From Reyranella sp. (GTDB taxonomy: Bacteria > Pseudomonadota > Alphaproteobacteria > Reyranellales > Reyranellaceae): a stretch of DNA of 8,646 nucleotides. Positions 1 through 5,381 of the stretch are shown piece after piece. Every line of letters starts with the position of its first letter. Positions within the stretch are counted from its first letter, which is position 1. The translations under genes and the position numbers were made by a program. The stretch spans positions 1 through 8,646 of the forward strand of contig JADHLS010000181.1 in NCBI GenBank assembly GCA_016780605.1. Direction: 5' to 3'. The notes beneath the pieces were generated by a model. That model made no database searches. It was not told the origin of the DNA and was given only the letters and a program-made list of their open reading frames with translations.

Positions 1-5
1 CTCTG

Positions 6-34
6 ACGAAAAGACGATCTCGTTCCTTTTTCGT
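6..34 (+). other. Weak dyad in the 5' leader of the terC-like gene
   Basis: ACGAAAA (6-12) and TTTTCGT (28-34) are perfect inverted arms separated by 15 nt, just before the TTGGAG ribosome-binding site (34-39) of the TerC-like gene. It could fold in the leader RNA or be an operator half. The window starts at base 1, so the full leader and promoter are not visible. The arms are short and AT-rich, so chance is a real alternative. Confidence 0.2.
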
Positions 35-46
35 TGGAGACTCTTC

Positions 47-919
47 ATGCAACCCGAATTCCTTTCGACCGGCTTCGTGTCGGCTCTGTTCGCCATCGTC
101 CTGATCGACCTGGTCCTGGCCGGCGACAACGCCCTGATCATCGGCCTGGTCGCCCGCAACCTGCCCAAAGACAGGCAACGCCGCGTGATCCTGTGGGGCA
201 CCTTCGGCGCCATCGCCGTGCGTGCCGCCATGGCGATCCTCGTGGTCTACATCCTCAACCTGCCGGGCTTCATGCTGGCGGGCGGGCTCGCCCTTGTCTG
301 GATCGCGCGCAAGCTGCTCACCCCCGACGACAGTGCCGCGGCCCATCATCTGGTGAAGGGCCCGGCCACCAGCGTCGGCGGCGCCATCCGCACCATCGTC
401 GTCGCCGACGCCGTCATGGGGATCGACAACGTGCTGGCGATCGGCGGCGCCGCCACCGGCAGCGTGCTGCTGATCGTGCTGGGCCTTGCCATCAGCGTGC
501 CCATCATCATCTGGGGCAGCCAGCTGGTGATCCGCCTGGTCGACCGCTTCCCCTCGATCGTGTTGCTGGGCGGCGCCGTGCTGGCCTGGACCGGCTACAC
601 CATGGTCGTGCGCGAGCCGCTGCTGGCCGCTTGGTTCGCCGGTCATCCCGCGACCAAGCCGGTGGCGGCCATCCTGATCTTCTCGCTCTCGCTCGCGCCC
701 TGGTGGTCGGCCCGCCTCAGCGCGCGCATGCGGCCGCTGGTCGTTCTGCTGCCGGCCCTCCCGGTCTGGCTGCTGGCCATCGAGGTCGCGGCCACCGCGC
801 TCAGGCTATCGCTCGACGAGCTTGGCCTGGTGCGCTGGCTGGGCTGGCTGCCGCTCGCGGCGGCGTGGCTGTGGCTGAACGAGCGGATTGCGCTTGCACG
901 CGAGCACGCCGCCCCCTAA
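47..919 (+). CDS. TerC/YjbE-family integral membrane protein, putative metal-ion (Mn2+) exporter
   Basis: A polytopic inner-membrane protein of 290 residues. Two repeated acidic signatures identify the TerC family: D21 with G26-D27-N28 in the first half (LAGDNALII) and D121 with G125-I126-D127-N128 in the second (GIDNVLAI). In characterised relatives these acidic residues lie in the membrane and are tied to metal-ion export, notably manganese; that role is from family knowledge. Six hydrophobic segments make up the core to about residue 210. A hydrophobic C-terminal stretch of about 70 residues with two or three further possible helices makes it longer than the roughly 220-250 residues of the usual YjbE type. 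The start is ATG 47, preceded by TTGGAG at 34-39. A small exported protein follows 9 nt after the stop, so the two probably share a transcript. The family is confident; the exact substrate is not. Confidence 0.88.
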   Translation: MQPEFLSTGFVSALFAIVLIDLVLAGDNALIIGLVARNLPKDRQRRVILWGTFGAIAVRAAMAILVVYILNLPGFMLAGGLALVWIARKLLTPDDSAAAHHLVKGPATSVGGAIRTIVVADAVMGIDNVLAIGGAATGSVLLIVLGLAISVPIIIWGSQLVIRLVDRFPSIVLLGGAVLAWTGYTMVVREPLLAAWFAGHPATKPVAAILIFSLSLAPWWSARLSARMRPLVVLLPALPVWLLAIEVAATALRLSLDELGLVRWLGWLPLAAAWLWLNERIALAREHAAP

Positions 920-928
920 CAGAGCGGC

Positions 929-1195
929 ATGAATCGCAAGCCCCTTCTCCTTCTCGGCCTCTGCCTGGCGTCGATGGCTGGGGCCGAGGCGCGCGCCGAT
1001 GACATGGCCTACTGCGCCAGCCTCAGCGACATGTACAAACGCTATCTCGGCCAGTCGTCGAACCGCGGGCCGATCCCCGACGCCGCGGCGTCCAATGCGA
1101 TGACGGAGTGCCAGAAAGGCAATACCGCAGCCGGTATTCCGGTTCTGGAAAAGCGGCTGACCGACGCCCGTTTCACCCTGCCGAAGCGGAACTAG
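929..1195 (+). CDS. Small exported hypothetical protein (88 aa)
   Basis: A small protein of unknown function. Residues 1-23 look like a Sec signal peptide: a basic N-terminus (NRK), a leucine-rich core, and a likely signal peptidase I site after A-R-A23. The mature part of about 65 residues has two cysteines (C29 and C61) that could form a periplasmic disulfide, and it ends in a basic stretch (LPKRN). No catalytic motif is visible. It begins 9 nt after the TerC-like stop with only a weak AGAG ribosome-binding site (921-924), so translation is probably coupled to the upstream gene. A strong hairpin follows the stop by 5 nt. Coding is supported by the signal peptide, operon-like spacing and terminal hairpin. 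The pairing with a metal exporter suggests, without proof, a periplasmic accessory role. Confidence 0.72.
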   Translation: MNRKPLLLLGLCLASMAGAEARADDMAYCASLSDMYKRYLGQSSNRGPIPDAAASNAMTECQKGNTAAGIPVLEKRLTDARFTLPKRN

Positions 1196-1200
1196 CTAAA

Positions 1201-1240
1201 GCATAATCCGCCCAGCTGGAATCAGCTGGGCGGATTGTGC
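1201..1240. terminator. Perfect hairpin between convergent genes, probable bidirectional terminator
   Basis: The arms 1205-1218 and 1223-1236 are perfectly complementary over 14 bp around the tetraloop GAAT. Four more pairs (one G-T wobble) extend the stem to 1201 and 1240. It lies between the stop of the small exported protein (1195, plus strand) and the stop of the methyltransferase (1271, minus strand). No long T tract follows on the plus strand. On the minus strand the stem is followed directly by TTT. Termination is inferred from position and stem strength. Confidence 0.65.
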
Positions 1241-1270
1241 CTCTCGCAACAAGCATCACCGGATTCCGCT

Positions 1271-2098
1271 CTAGCGCGTCGCCTGCAGCGACAGTCCGAG
1301 CGGCAGCCACGGCCGGTCGGGCCAGTGCCAGTCGCCGTCGTCCTTGTGCACAAGCATCTGGAACATGCGCCACGGCACGTGGCCATGCTCATGCAGCCAG
1401 TCGAGGCGCAGCCCAGCGTCGATCAGGCCTCCCACGATATCGGACAGCGGATGCAGCCACTGCACGCTGGTGGCGTTGGCGAGGCGCGCCGTAGGATCGG
1501 CGTAGTCCTTGTGCTCGACCAATACCAACGGCTGGCGGCCAAGATACGGCACGAAGTAGCCGGGCTTGCCGTCGGGCAGGCGGGCATCGTCGTCAAAGAT
1601 GTAGGCCGCGGGATGGGCGTCGGCGTAGTAGAGCCGCCCGCCCGGTTTCAGGAAGCCGGCGACGATCTCAGCCCAGCGGCGGATATCGGGGAGCCAGCAG
1701 GTGGCGCCCCAGGTGACATACACCACATCGAACGACGCCGGCTCAGGAATGGCCGAGGGCGCGTCGTAGAGATCCGCCAGTACGAAGCGCGCTTCAAGTC
1801 TCAGCTCGGTCGCCAGCTCGCGCGCCGCCTCGATCGCCAGCGGCGAGAAATCGAGACCGACAACCGTGGCGCCGCGCTGGGCGAGCTTCAGCGTGTCGAT
1901 GCCGAAGTGGCATTGCAGGTGCAGCAAGCGACGCCCACGCACATCGCCGAGCTCGGCATCCTCGATCGGGTGCAGCTTGCCACTGCCCGATCTCAACGAA
2001 GCGAGATCGTAATCGCTGTTTGGCCCGAGATGGACCTTGGTCCGCTCGTCCCAGTTGGCGCGATTGAGCTCGCGCCACCGCTCGGCGTCGTCGCTCAC
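1271..2098 (-). CDS. Class I SAM-dependent methyltransferase, substrate unknown
   Basis: A 275-residue Rossmann-fold methyltransferase, probably cytoplasmic. The motif I region reads LHLQCHFG (about 59-66) instead of the usual GxGxG; I recognise this variant from a subfamily of COG0500-type enzymes. The acidic SAM-ribose-binding residue follows at D83 (VVGLDFS). A likely motif III ([10 protein letters not shown]), a motif IV-like FDVVYVTWG and the post-motif [11 protein letters not shown] complete the fold. The Trp/His-rich C-terminus (HEHGHVPW, then [11 protein letters not shown]) probably contributes to substrate selection. The start is GTG at 2098-2096, overlapping the purC stop TGA (2097-2095) by 4 nt as GTGA, so translation is almost certainly coupled to purC. 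The family is secure; the substrate cannot be read from the sequence, and any link to purine metabolism rests on context alone. Confidence 0.85.
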   Translation of the reverse strand: MSDDAERWRELNRANWDERTKVHLGPNSDYDLASLRSGSGKLHPIEDAELGDVRGRRLLHLQCHFGIDTLKLAQRGATVVGLDFSPLAIEAARELATELRLEARFVLADLYDAPSAIPEPASFDVVYVTWGATCWLPDIRRWAEIVAGFLKPGGRLYYADAHPAAYIFDDDARLPDGKPGYFVPYLGRQPLVLVEHKDYADPTARLANATSVQWLHPLSDIVGGLIDAGLRLDWLHEHGHVPWRMFQMLVHKDDGDWHWPDRPWLPLGLSLQATR

Positions 2099-3024
2099 AC
2101 GACCAGCTCTTTGCCTGTCAGCCGGCGATAGGCTTCGAGGTAGCGCTTGCTGGTGGCGTCGACCACCTCGGGCGGCAGCTTGGGCGCGGGCGCATCGCCG
2201 TTCCAGCGGCCGGCGTGGCGCTCGACGTCGAGCCAGTCGCGCAATGGCTGCTTGTCGAAGCTGGGCTGCGGCTTGCCGGGCGCGTAGCCGTCGAGCGGCC
2301 AGAAGCGCGAGCTGTCGGGTGTCATCACCTCGTCGATCAGCAGGATGTCGCCCGACCCACCATCCTTGGATACTGCGCGGCCGAACTCGAACTTGGTGTC
2401 GGCGATGATGATGCCCTGCTTCAGCGCCACATCGCGGCCGCGGGTGTAGACCACGCGTGTCAGGCGCTCGAGCTCGGCGGTCACGTCGCGGCCCAGCACC
2501 TTGGCCATTTGCCCGACGGTGATGTTCTCGTCATGGCCGCTCTCGGCCTTGGTGGCGGGGCTGAAGATCGGTGGGTCGAGCCGGCCGCTTTCCTTCAATC
2601 CGGCCGGCAAGGTCTCGCCGGCAAGCGTGCCGGCCTGGGCGTACTCTCGCCAGGCCGAGCCCGAGAGATAGCCGCGGATCACGCATTCGATGGGAAACAC
2701 CGTGCCGCGCCGGCACAGCATGGCGCGGCCGGCGATCGCGTCACGATGGCCCTTGAGTGCCGGCACTTGGGCGATGATGGCGTCGGCGTCGGCCGCGATC
2801 ATGTGGTGCCTGACGACGCCCTCGAGCTGGCGAAACCACCAGGCGCTGGTCTGGGTCAGCACCGCGCCCTTCATGGGGATCGGCTCGGCCATCACCACGT
2901 CGTAGGCACTGACGCGATCGGTGGCGACCAGCAGCAGCCGCTCGCCGTCGACCTCATAGACATCACGCACCTTGCCGCGGGCGATCCGCTTCAGAGGCAG
3001 ATCACTCGTCGTCATCAGGACCAT
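2095..3024 (-). CDS. purC: Phosphoribosylaminoimidazole-succinocarboxamide synthase (SAICAR synthetase)
   Basis: Catalyses the ATP-dependent joining of CAIR and aspartate to give SAICAR in de novo purine synthesis (EC 6.3.2.6), in the cytoplasm. The 309 residues match the long form of the enzyme (about 300 residues, as in yeast Ade1) rather than the roughly 240-residue E. coli form. Visible signatures, in order, are RGKVRD (16-21) and TDRVSAYD (35-42) near the nucleotide site, [31 protein letters not shown], and [15 protein letters not shown] with the following [10 protein letters not shown]. The start at 3024 is chosen because GAGAGG (3035-3030) lies 5 nt before it; the in-frame ATG at 3015 has no ribosome-binding site. 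The frame stays open upstream to 3396, but that stretch is a repeat and antisense to another gene. Its stop overlaps the methyltransferase start. Confidence 0.96.
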   Translation of the reverse strand: MVLMTTSDLPLKRIARGKVRDVYEVDGERLLLVATDRVSAYDVVMAEPIPMKGAVLTQTSAWWFRQLEGVVRHHMIAADADAIIAQVPALKGHRDAIAGRAMLCRRGTVFPIECVIRGYLSGSAWREYAQAGTLAGETLPAGLKESGRLDPPIFSPATKAESGHDENITVGQMAKVLGRDVTAELERLTRVVYTRGRDVALKQGIIIADTKFEFGRAVSKDGGSGDILLIDEVMTPDSSRFWPLDGYAPGKPQPSFDKQPLRDWLDVERHAGRWNGDAPAPKLPPEVVDATSKRYLEAYRRLTGKELVV

Positions 3025-3029
3025 GCAAA

Positions 3030-3035
3030 CCTCTC
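3030..3035 (-). promoter_or_regulatory. Ribosome-binding site that fixes the purC start
   Basis: GAGAGG on the minus strand, 5 nt before ATG 3024-3022. It decides between ATG 3024 and ATG 3015, and it lies just downstream of the large palindromic repeat on the purC transcript. Confidence 0.7.
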
Positions 3036-3041
3036 GTTGCC

Positions 3042-3145
3042 CACCCTTCGAGACGCCGCGCTTCGCGCGGCTCCTCAGGGTGAGGTCTTCACTTAGCCAA
3101 CGCCTCACCCTGAGGAGGCCGCGAAGCGGCCGTCTCGAAGGGCGG
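3042..3145. repeat. Inverted pair of REP-like palindromic elements
   Basis: Two copies of one element of about 43-44 bp face each other: 3042-3085 and 3103-3145, with a 17-nt spacer (3086-3102). The outer segments match closely in inverted orientation (CCCTTCGAGACG at the left, CGTCTCGAAGGG at the right), as do the inner ones (CTCCTCAGGGTGAGG and CCTCACCCTGAGGAG). The centres differ but each is its own small hairpin: CCGCGC-TTC-GCGCGG and GCCGC-GAA-GCGGC. Such compensating centres are typical of elements conserved for structure. I recognise the TTCGAGACG...CCTCAGGGTGAGG type as a common intergenic repeat in Bradyrhizobium-like and related alphaproteobacterial genomes. The pair fills most of the gap between the decarboxylase-family gene and purC, and could fold as one long stem or as two hairpins in the purC leader. 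No T tract follows. Confidence 0.9.
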
Positions 3146-3155
3146 GCCACACACT

Positions 3156-3548
3156 CTATTTTTCGTGGCGCATCTCTTCGAACACTTCCTTGGCCGTCAG
3201 CAGCGCCTCGCGCACCGAGGGCAGGCCGATATAGCCGCCGAGATGCAGGATCGCCTCGGACAATTCGTCCTCGGTCCAGCCCTGGTTGCGTGCCATCCGC
3301 AGGTGGATGGCAAGCTCGGGCCAGCGCGCCTGGGCGGTGTCGGAGACCACGCAGATCAGCGCCCGCGTCTTGAGGTCGAGGCCGGGCCTGGACCACAGCA
3401 TGCCGAACACCGCCTCGCGGGCGTAGTCGCCGAACTTCTGCATCATCGGGTCGGCATAGACCGACTTGTTCATGGCGTCGGCATACTTCTCGCCCATCAG
3501 CTTGCGGCGGATCTCGGTGCCCTTCTTGTAGTTCTCGCTCTCGGCCAT
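3156..3548 (-). CDS. Carboxymuconolactone decarboxylase family protein (PcaC-like)
   Basis: A 130-residue protein of the CMD/PcaC alpha-helical family. The order of features matches PcaC: an N-terminal [14 protein letters not shown] segment, a central [20 protein letters not shown] signature, then [34 protein letters not shown] and a C-terminal AKEVFEEM helix. Length is normal for 4-carboxymuconolactone decarboxylase (EC 4.1.1.44), which acts in protocatechuate breakdown. No other pca gene is in the window, so a different small-molecule substrate is possible. The CxxC pair of AhpD-type peroxidase members is absent, which argues against an antioxidant role. The ATG at 3548 follows an excellent AGGAGGG (3559-3553). 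It lies upstream of purC on the same strand, 131 nt away across the palindromic repeat. Confidence 0.87.
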   Translation of the reverse strand: MAESENYKKGTEIRRKLMGEKYADAMNKSVYADPMMQKFGDYAREAVFGMLWSRPGLDLKTRALICVVSDTAQARWPELAIHLRMARNQGWTEDELSEAILHLGGYIGLPSVREALLTAKEVFEEMRHEK

Positions 3549-3686
3549 CGTTCCCTCCTGGTGAGGCTGAGACCCTAGCGTCCTGTCCGTGGAATTCCTA
3601 GGCGCAGGCTATGCGGCAGACACTTGCCTCCTCTCGAACCCCTATGGGTGCCGCGCCTATCTCTGGGGCGATCTCGGAGGGATCGC
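3549..3686. other. Divergent intergenic region, promoters not resolved
   Basis: This 138-nt gap separates the minus-strand decarboxylase-family gene from the plus-strand cluster, so promoters for both directions should lie here. It contains the two ribosome-binding sites (3553-3559 minus, 3676-3681 plus) and a GGAATTCC palindrome (about 3591-3598). I see no convincing sigma-70 -35/-10 pair at a 16-18 nt spacing on the plus strand. Confidence 0.4.
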
Positions 3687-3869
3687 ATGACCTTTGGCGC
3701 GACCATCTCACTGGCGCTGGTCCTGGCGGCGACCGCGATCTGCTGTGCAGGCGCCGCCCCCGTCGCCGACGCCGAACAGATGGCGCCCGCCAAAGCACCG
3801 CGCCTGCACTGCCGGCTCTACTTCGGCTGCGTGCCGGTCATGCGTCCCGCCGCCAACCAAGGAAACTGA
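3687..3869 (+). CDS. Small exported cysteine-pair protein (60 aa), unknown function
   Basis: A 60-residue protein starting at ATG 3687, which follows GGAGGG (3676-3681) by 5 nt. The in-frame ATG at 3624 lacks such a site, and starting there would bury the hydrophobic segment behind an arginine-rich leader. Residues 5-24 are hydrophobic and alanine-rich, giving a probable signal peptide with cleavage near A-G-A or A-D-A (about 24-29). There is no proper lipobox: the residues before each cysteine do not fit. The mature part is only 30-35 residues and carries CRLYFGC, a Cys-x5-Cys with an aromatic centre that could form a disulfide loop in the periplasm. The stop is 2 nt before the next gene, and that gene's ribosome-binding site lies inside the last codons here, so the two are probably translationally coupled. 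I do not recognise the family. Confidence 0.62.
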   Translation: MTFGATISLALVLAATAICCAGAAPVADAEQMAPAKAPRLHCRLYFGCVPVMRPAANQGN

Positions 3870-3871
3870 CC

Positions 3872-4315
3872 ATGCCGCTCGACAACGAACCCCCGACCAC
3901 ACTCGCCGCCACGGTGGACCGCGTGATGGCCGTCGCGCATCTGGCGCCGGCAGCGCACGTGGCGGTGATCGGACATCGCACCCTGCCCTTCGTGCTGGCC
4001 CTGCTCGGCCGCGGCTGCGGCGCCGTGCGCAGCCTGCGGCTCGGCGCGCCGGCGCCCGACTGCGAGCCGGCCGACCTGACCTGGATCGTCGGCCTGGAAG
4101 ACGAACGCGAGCTCGACGAGGCCCTGCGCGCCGCCCGCTGGCGCGCCGGCAGCCGCGGCCGCGTCGTGCTGGAGGGCGGCACCTGCCGCCGGCCGGGCGT
4201 TCTCGCCGCCGCGCGCGAGCGTGCGTTGGCGGCCGGACTCGACATCGTCTCGTTCGATCACATTGCCCGCCGCCTGGTGCTGGCCCCGGCCACGCACCTT
4301 GCCAGAGCAGCCTGA
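3872..4315 (+). CDS. Hypothetical protein resembling a degenerate methyltransferase/Rossmann fold (147 aa)
   Basis: No confident family. The 147 residues start at ATG 3872 after AAGGAA (3859-3864). The pattern recalls the C-terminal part of a class I methyltransferase: a beta strand and turn HVAVIGHRTL (29-38), a helix LALLGRGC, a strand VRSLRLG, then ADLTWIVGLEDERELDEAL (68-85), the turn GSRGRVVLEGG (93-103), and an end strand IVSFDHIARRLVLAP. There is no GxGxG loop and no clear acidic SAM-binding residue after strand 2, so catalysis is doubtful. It lies 2 nt after the small exported protein and 22 nt before the DapA-like gene, all on one strand. Possible roles are a binding or regulatory partner of a neighbour, or a decaying enzyme. 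The reading frame is clean, with GC-rich codons and clear ribosome-binding sites on both sides, which supports a real gene. Confidence 0.68.
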   Translation: MPLDNEPPTTLAATVDRVMAVAHLAPAAHVAVIGHRTLPFVLALLGRGCGAVRSLRLGAPAPDCEPADLTWIVGLEDERELDEALRAARWRAGSRGRVVLEGGTCRRPGVLAAARERALAAGLDIVSFDHIARRLVLAPATHLARAA

Positions 4316-4337
4316 CGGCGCAGCAAGGAGGACCGTC

Positions 4338-5276
4338 ATGACCGACCTCATCAATCGCTGCCGCGGCGCCAGCGCCGCGCTCCCTACTCCCTACCGCCTG
4401 GGCCGCGTCGACCTGCGGGCGCTGGAGACGCACTGCCATCGCCTGATCGAGCGCGGCGTCGCCGCCCTCGTGCCTTGCGGCACGACCGGCGAATCGCCGC
4501 TGCTGACCGCCGAGGAGCACCATCAGGTGGTGGCTGCGACCGTTGCCGCCGCAGCCGGGCGCGTGCCGGTGATCGCCGGCGCCTGCAGCAACAACACCCA
4601 GACCGCGGCGGAACTCGCGCGCTCGGCCGAACGCGCCGGCGCGAGCGCCCTGCTCTGTGTCACGCCGTTCTATCTCAAGCCCAGCCAAGCCGGCATGACG
4701 ATGCACTTCCGCGCCATCCATGACGCCGTCGGCATTCCGATCATCCTTTATGACGTGCCTTCACGCACCGCGGTGGCGCTGAGCGACGTCACGGTGCGGC
4801 GGTTGGCCGAGCTGCCGCGCATCGTCGGGCTGAAGGACGCCACCGGCGACATCCCCCGCGTCGCCCGCCTGCGCCGTCGTTTGGGCAAGGATTTCCTGCT
4901 GCTGTCGGGCGACGATGCCAGCCAGGCCGCCTTCCGCGCCGCTGGTGGCGACGGCTGCATCTCGGTGACGGCCAACGTGGCGCCGGCGTTGTGTGCGGCG
5001 CTGCATCGGGCGGCCGACGAGGAGCTCGATGCCGATGTCCAGTGGCACAGCCAGATCCTGGCGCCGCTGCACGCGGCGCTGTTCCTCGAGGCCAATCCCA
5101 TTCCGCTGAAGCGTGCACTGAGCCGGCTTGGCCTGATGGGCGATGGCCTGCGCCTGCCGCTGACGCCGCTCAGCGCCGAGGCCGACCGCACGCTGGAGCG
5201 CGTCCTTCAGGCGGTCCTGCCTCAGGAGGAGAAAGAGGCGGCCCGTCATGCCATGGCGCAGGCCCACGCCGCCTGA
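4338..5276 (+). CDS. dapA: DapA-family lyase, 4-hydroxy-tetrahydrodipicolinate synthase or paralogue
   Basis: A TIM-barrel class I aldolase of 312 residues. DHDPS condenses pyruvate with aspartate semialdehyde in the lysine/diaminopimelate pathway (EC 4.3.3.7). All active-site residues are in place: T49-T50 in GTTGES, Y112 in TPFY, Y138 in ILYDVPSR, R143, and the Schiff-base lysine K166 in GLKDATG. R143 is the arginine that binds the aspartate semialdehyde carboxylate in true DapA and argues for that activity over other lyases. The C-terminal NPIPLKRAL and LRLPLTPLS also match DapA. The ATG at 4338 follows AAGGAGGA (4325-4332). The common alphaproteobacterial neighbour smpB is absent and the partners are unusual, so this may be a second, specialised copy; the gene symbol is therefore tentative. 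Length is slightly above the usual 290-300 residues because of an extended C-terminal helix. Confidence 0.85.
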   Translation: MTDLINRCRGASAALPTPYRLGRVDLRALETHCHRLIERGVAALVPCGTTGESPLLTAEEHHQVVAATVAAAAGRVPVIAGACSNNTQTAAELARSAERAGASALLCVTPFYLKPSQAGMTMHFRAIHDAVGIPIILYDVPSRTAVALSDVTVRRLAELPRIVGLKDATGDIPRVARLRRRLGKDFLLLSGDDASQAAFRAAGGDGCISVTANVAPALCAALHRAADEELDADVQWHSQILAPLHAALFLEANPIPLKRALSRLGLMGDGLRLPLTPLSAEADRTLERVLQAVLPQEEKEAARHAMAQAHAA

Positions 5277-5305
5277 CCGGCTGCCGCCCTCACTCGAACC
5301 CTGCC

Positions 5306-5319
5306 TTGATCTCGATCAA
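5306..5319. promoter_or_regulatory. Perfect FNR/FixK-type binding dyad
   Basis: The sequence TTGATCTCGATCAA is a perfect match to the FNR/FnrL/FixK consensus TTGAT-N4-ATCAA. It lies in the 77-nt noncoding gap after dapA and is centred at 5312.5, which is 41.5 bp before the radical SAM ATG. Proteins of this family commonly activate from about -41.5. That would put the transcript start at or near the ATG unless the true promoter differs. The site also sits inside a wider 7-bp inverted repeat (CCTGCCT 5300-5306, AGGCAGG 5328-5334). Binding is inferred from the consensus only. Confidence 0.55.
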
Positions 5320-5336
5320 CGACGGCGAGGCAGGCC

Positions 5337-5381
5337 ATGGCAAACCTACCTCTATGGGAGAGACCATCTATTCGAACCTGA
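5337..5381 (+). other. Possible 14-codon upstream ORF overlapping the radical SAM start
   Basis: ATG 5337, preceded at 6-nt spacing by GAGG (5327-5330), opens a 14-codon frame ending in TGA 5379-5381. It overlaps the first codons of the radical SAM gene in another frame. It has a better ribosome-binding site than the radical SAM ATG, so it could act as a leader for coupled translation. It may equally be chance. Confidence 0.18.

Noticed and set aside
1..46. yybP-ykoY manganese riboswitch before the TerC-like gene
   Set aside because: Only 46 nt of leader are in the window, and the paired loops of that riboswitch are not visible.
34..1002. Long plus-strand frame overlapping the TerC-like gene
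   Set aside because: Arginine/proline/histidine-rich composition typical of a shifted frame in GC-rich DNA; the overlapped frame has clear TerC motifs.
1235..2131. 298-codon plus-strand frame opposite the methyltransferase
   Set aside because: Antisense to a gene with convincing methyltransferase motifs; its own composition matches no family.
2215..3096. 293-codon plus-strand frame opposite purC
   Set aside because: Antisense shadow of purC.
3042..3145. Intrinsic terminator for the decarboxylase-family gene
   Set aside because: No T tract follows either hairpin on the minus strand, and the structure matches an interspersed repeat instead.
3025..3396. In-frame upstream extension of purC by 124 codons
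   Set aside because: The added stretch crosses the palindromic repeat and is antisense to the decarboxylase-family gene; its residues are arginine-rich with no PurC similarity, and a good ribosome-binding site sits at the internal start.
3624..3647. Sigma-70-like promoter (TTGCCT and CTATGG)
   Set aside because: Spacing is only about 13 nt and the -10 match is poor.
3687..3869. Lipoprotein call for the 60-aa protein
   Set aside because: The cysteines in the hydrophobic segment are preceded by isoleucine or cysteine rather than Gly/Ala/Ser at -1, so the lipobox fails.
3708..4721. 337-codon minus-strand frame across the small gene, the hypothetical gene and dapA
   Set aside because: It is antisense to three well-supported genes and has no recognisable motif.
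4991..5353. In-frame upstream extension of the radical SAM gene
   Set aside because: It overlaps dapA in another frame and reads as low-complexity Gly/Ala/Arg/Pro; the family similarity begins just after ATG 5354.
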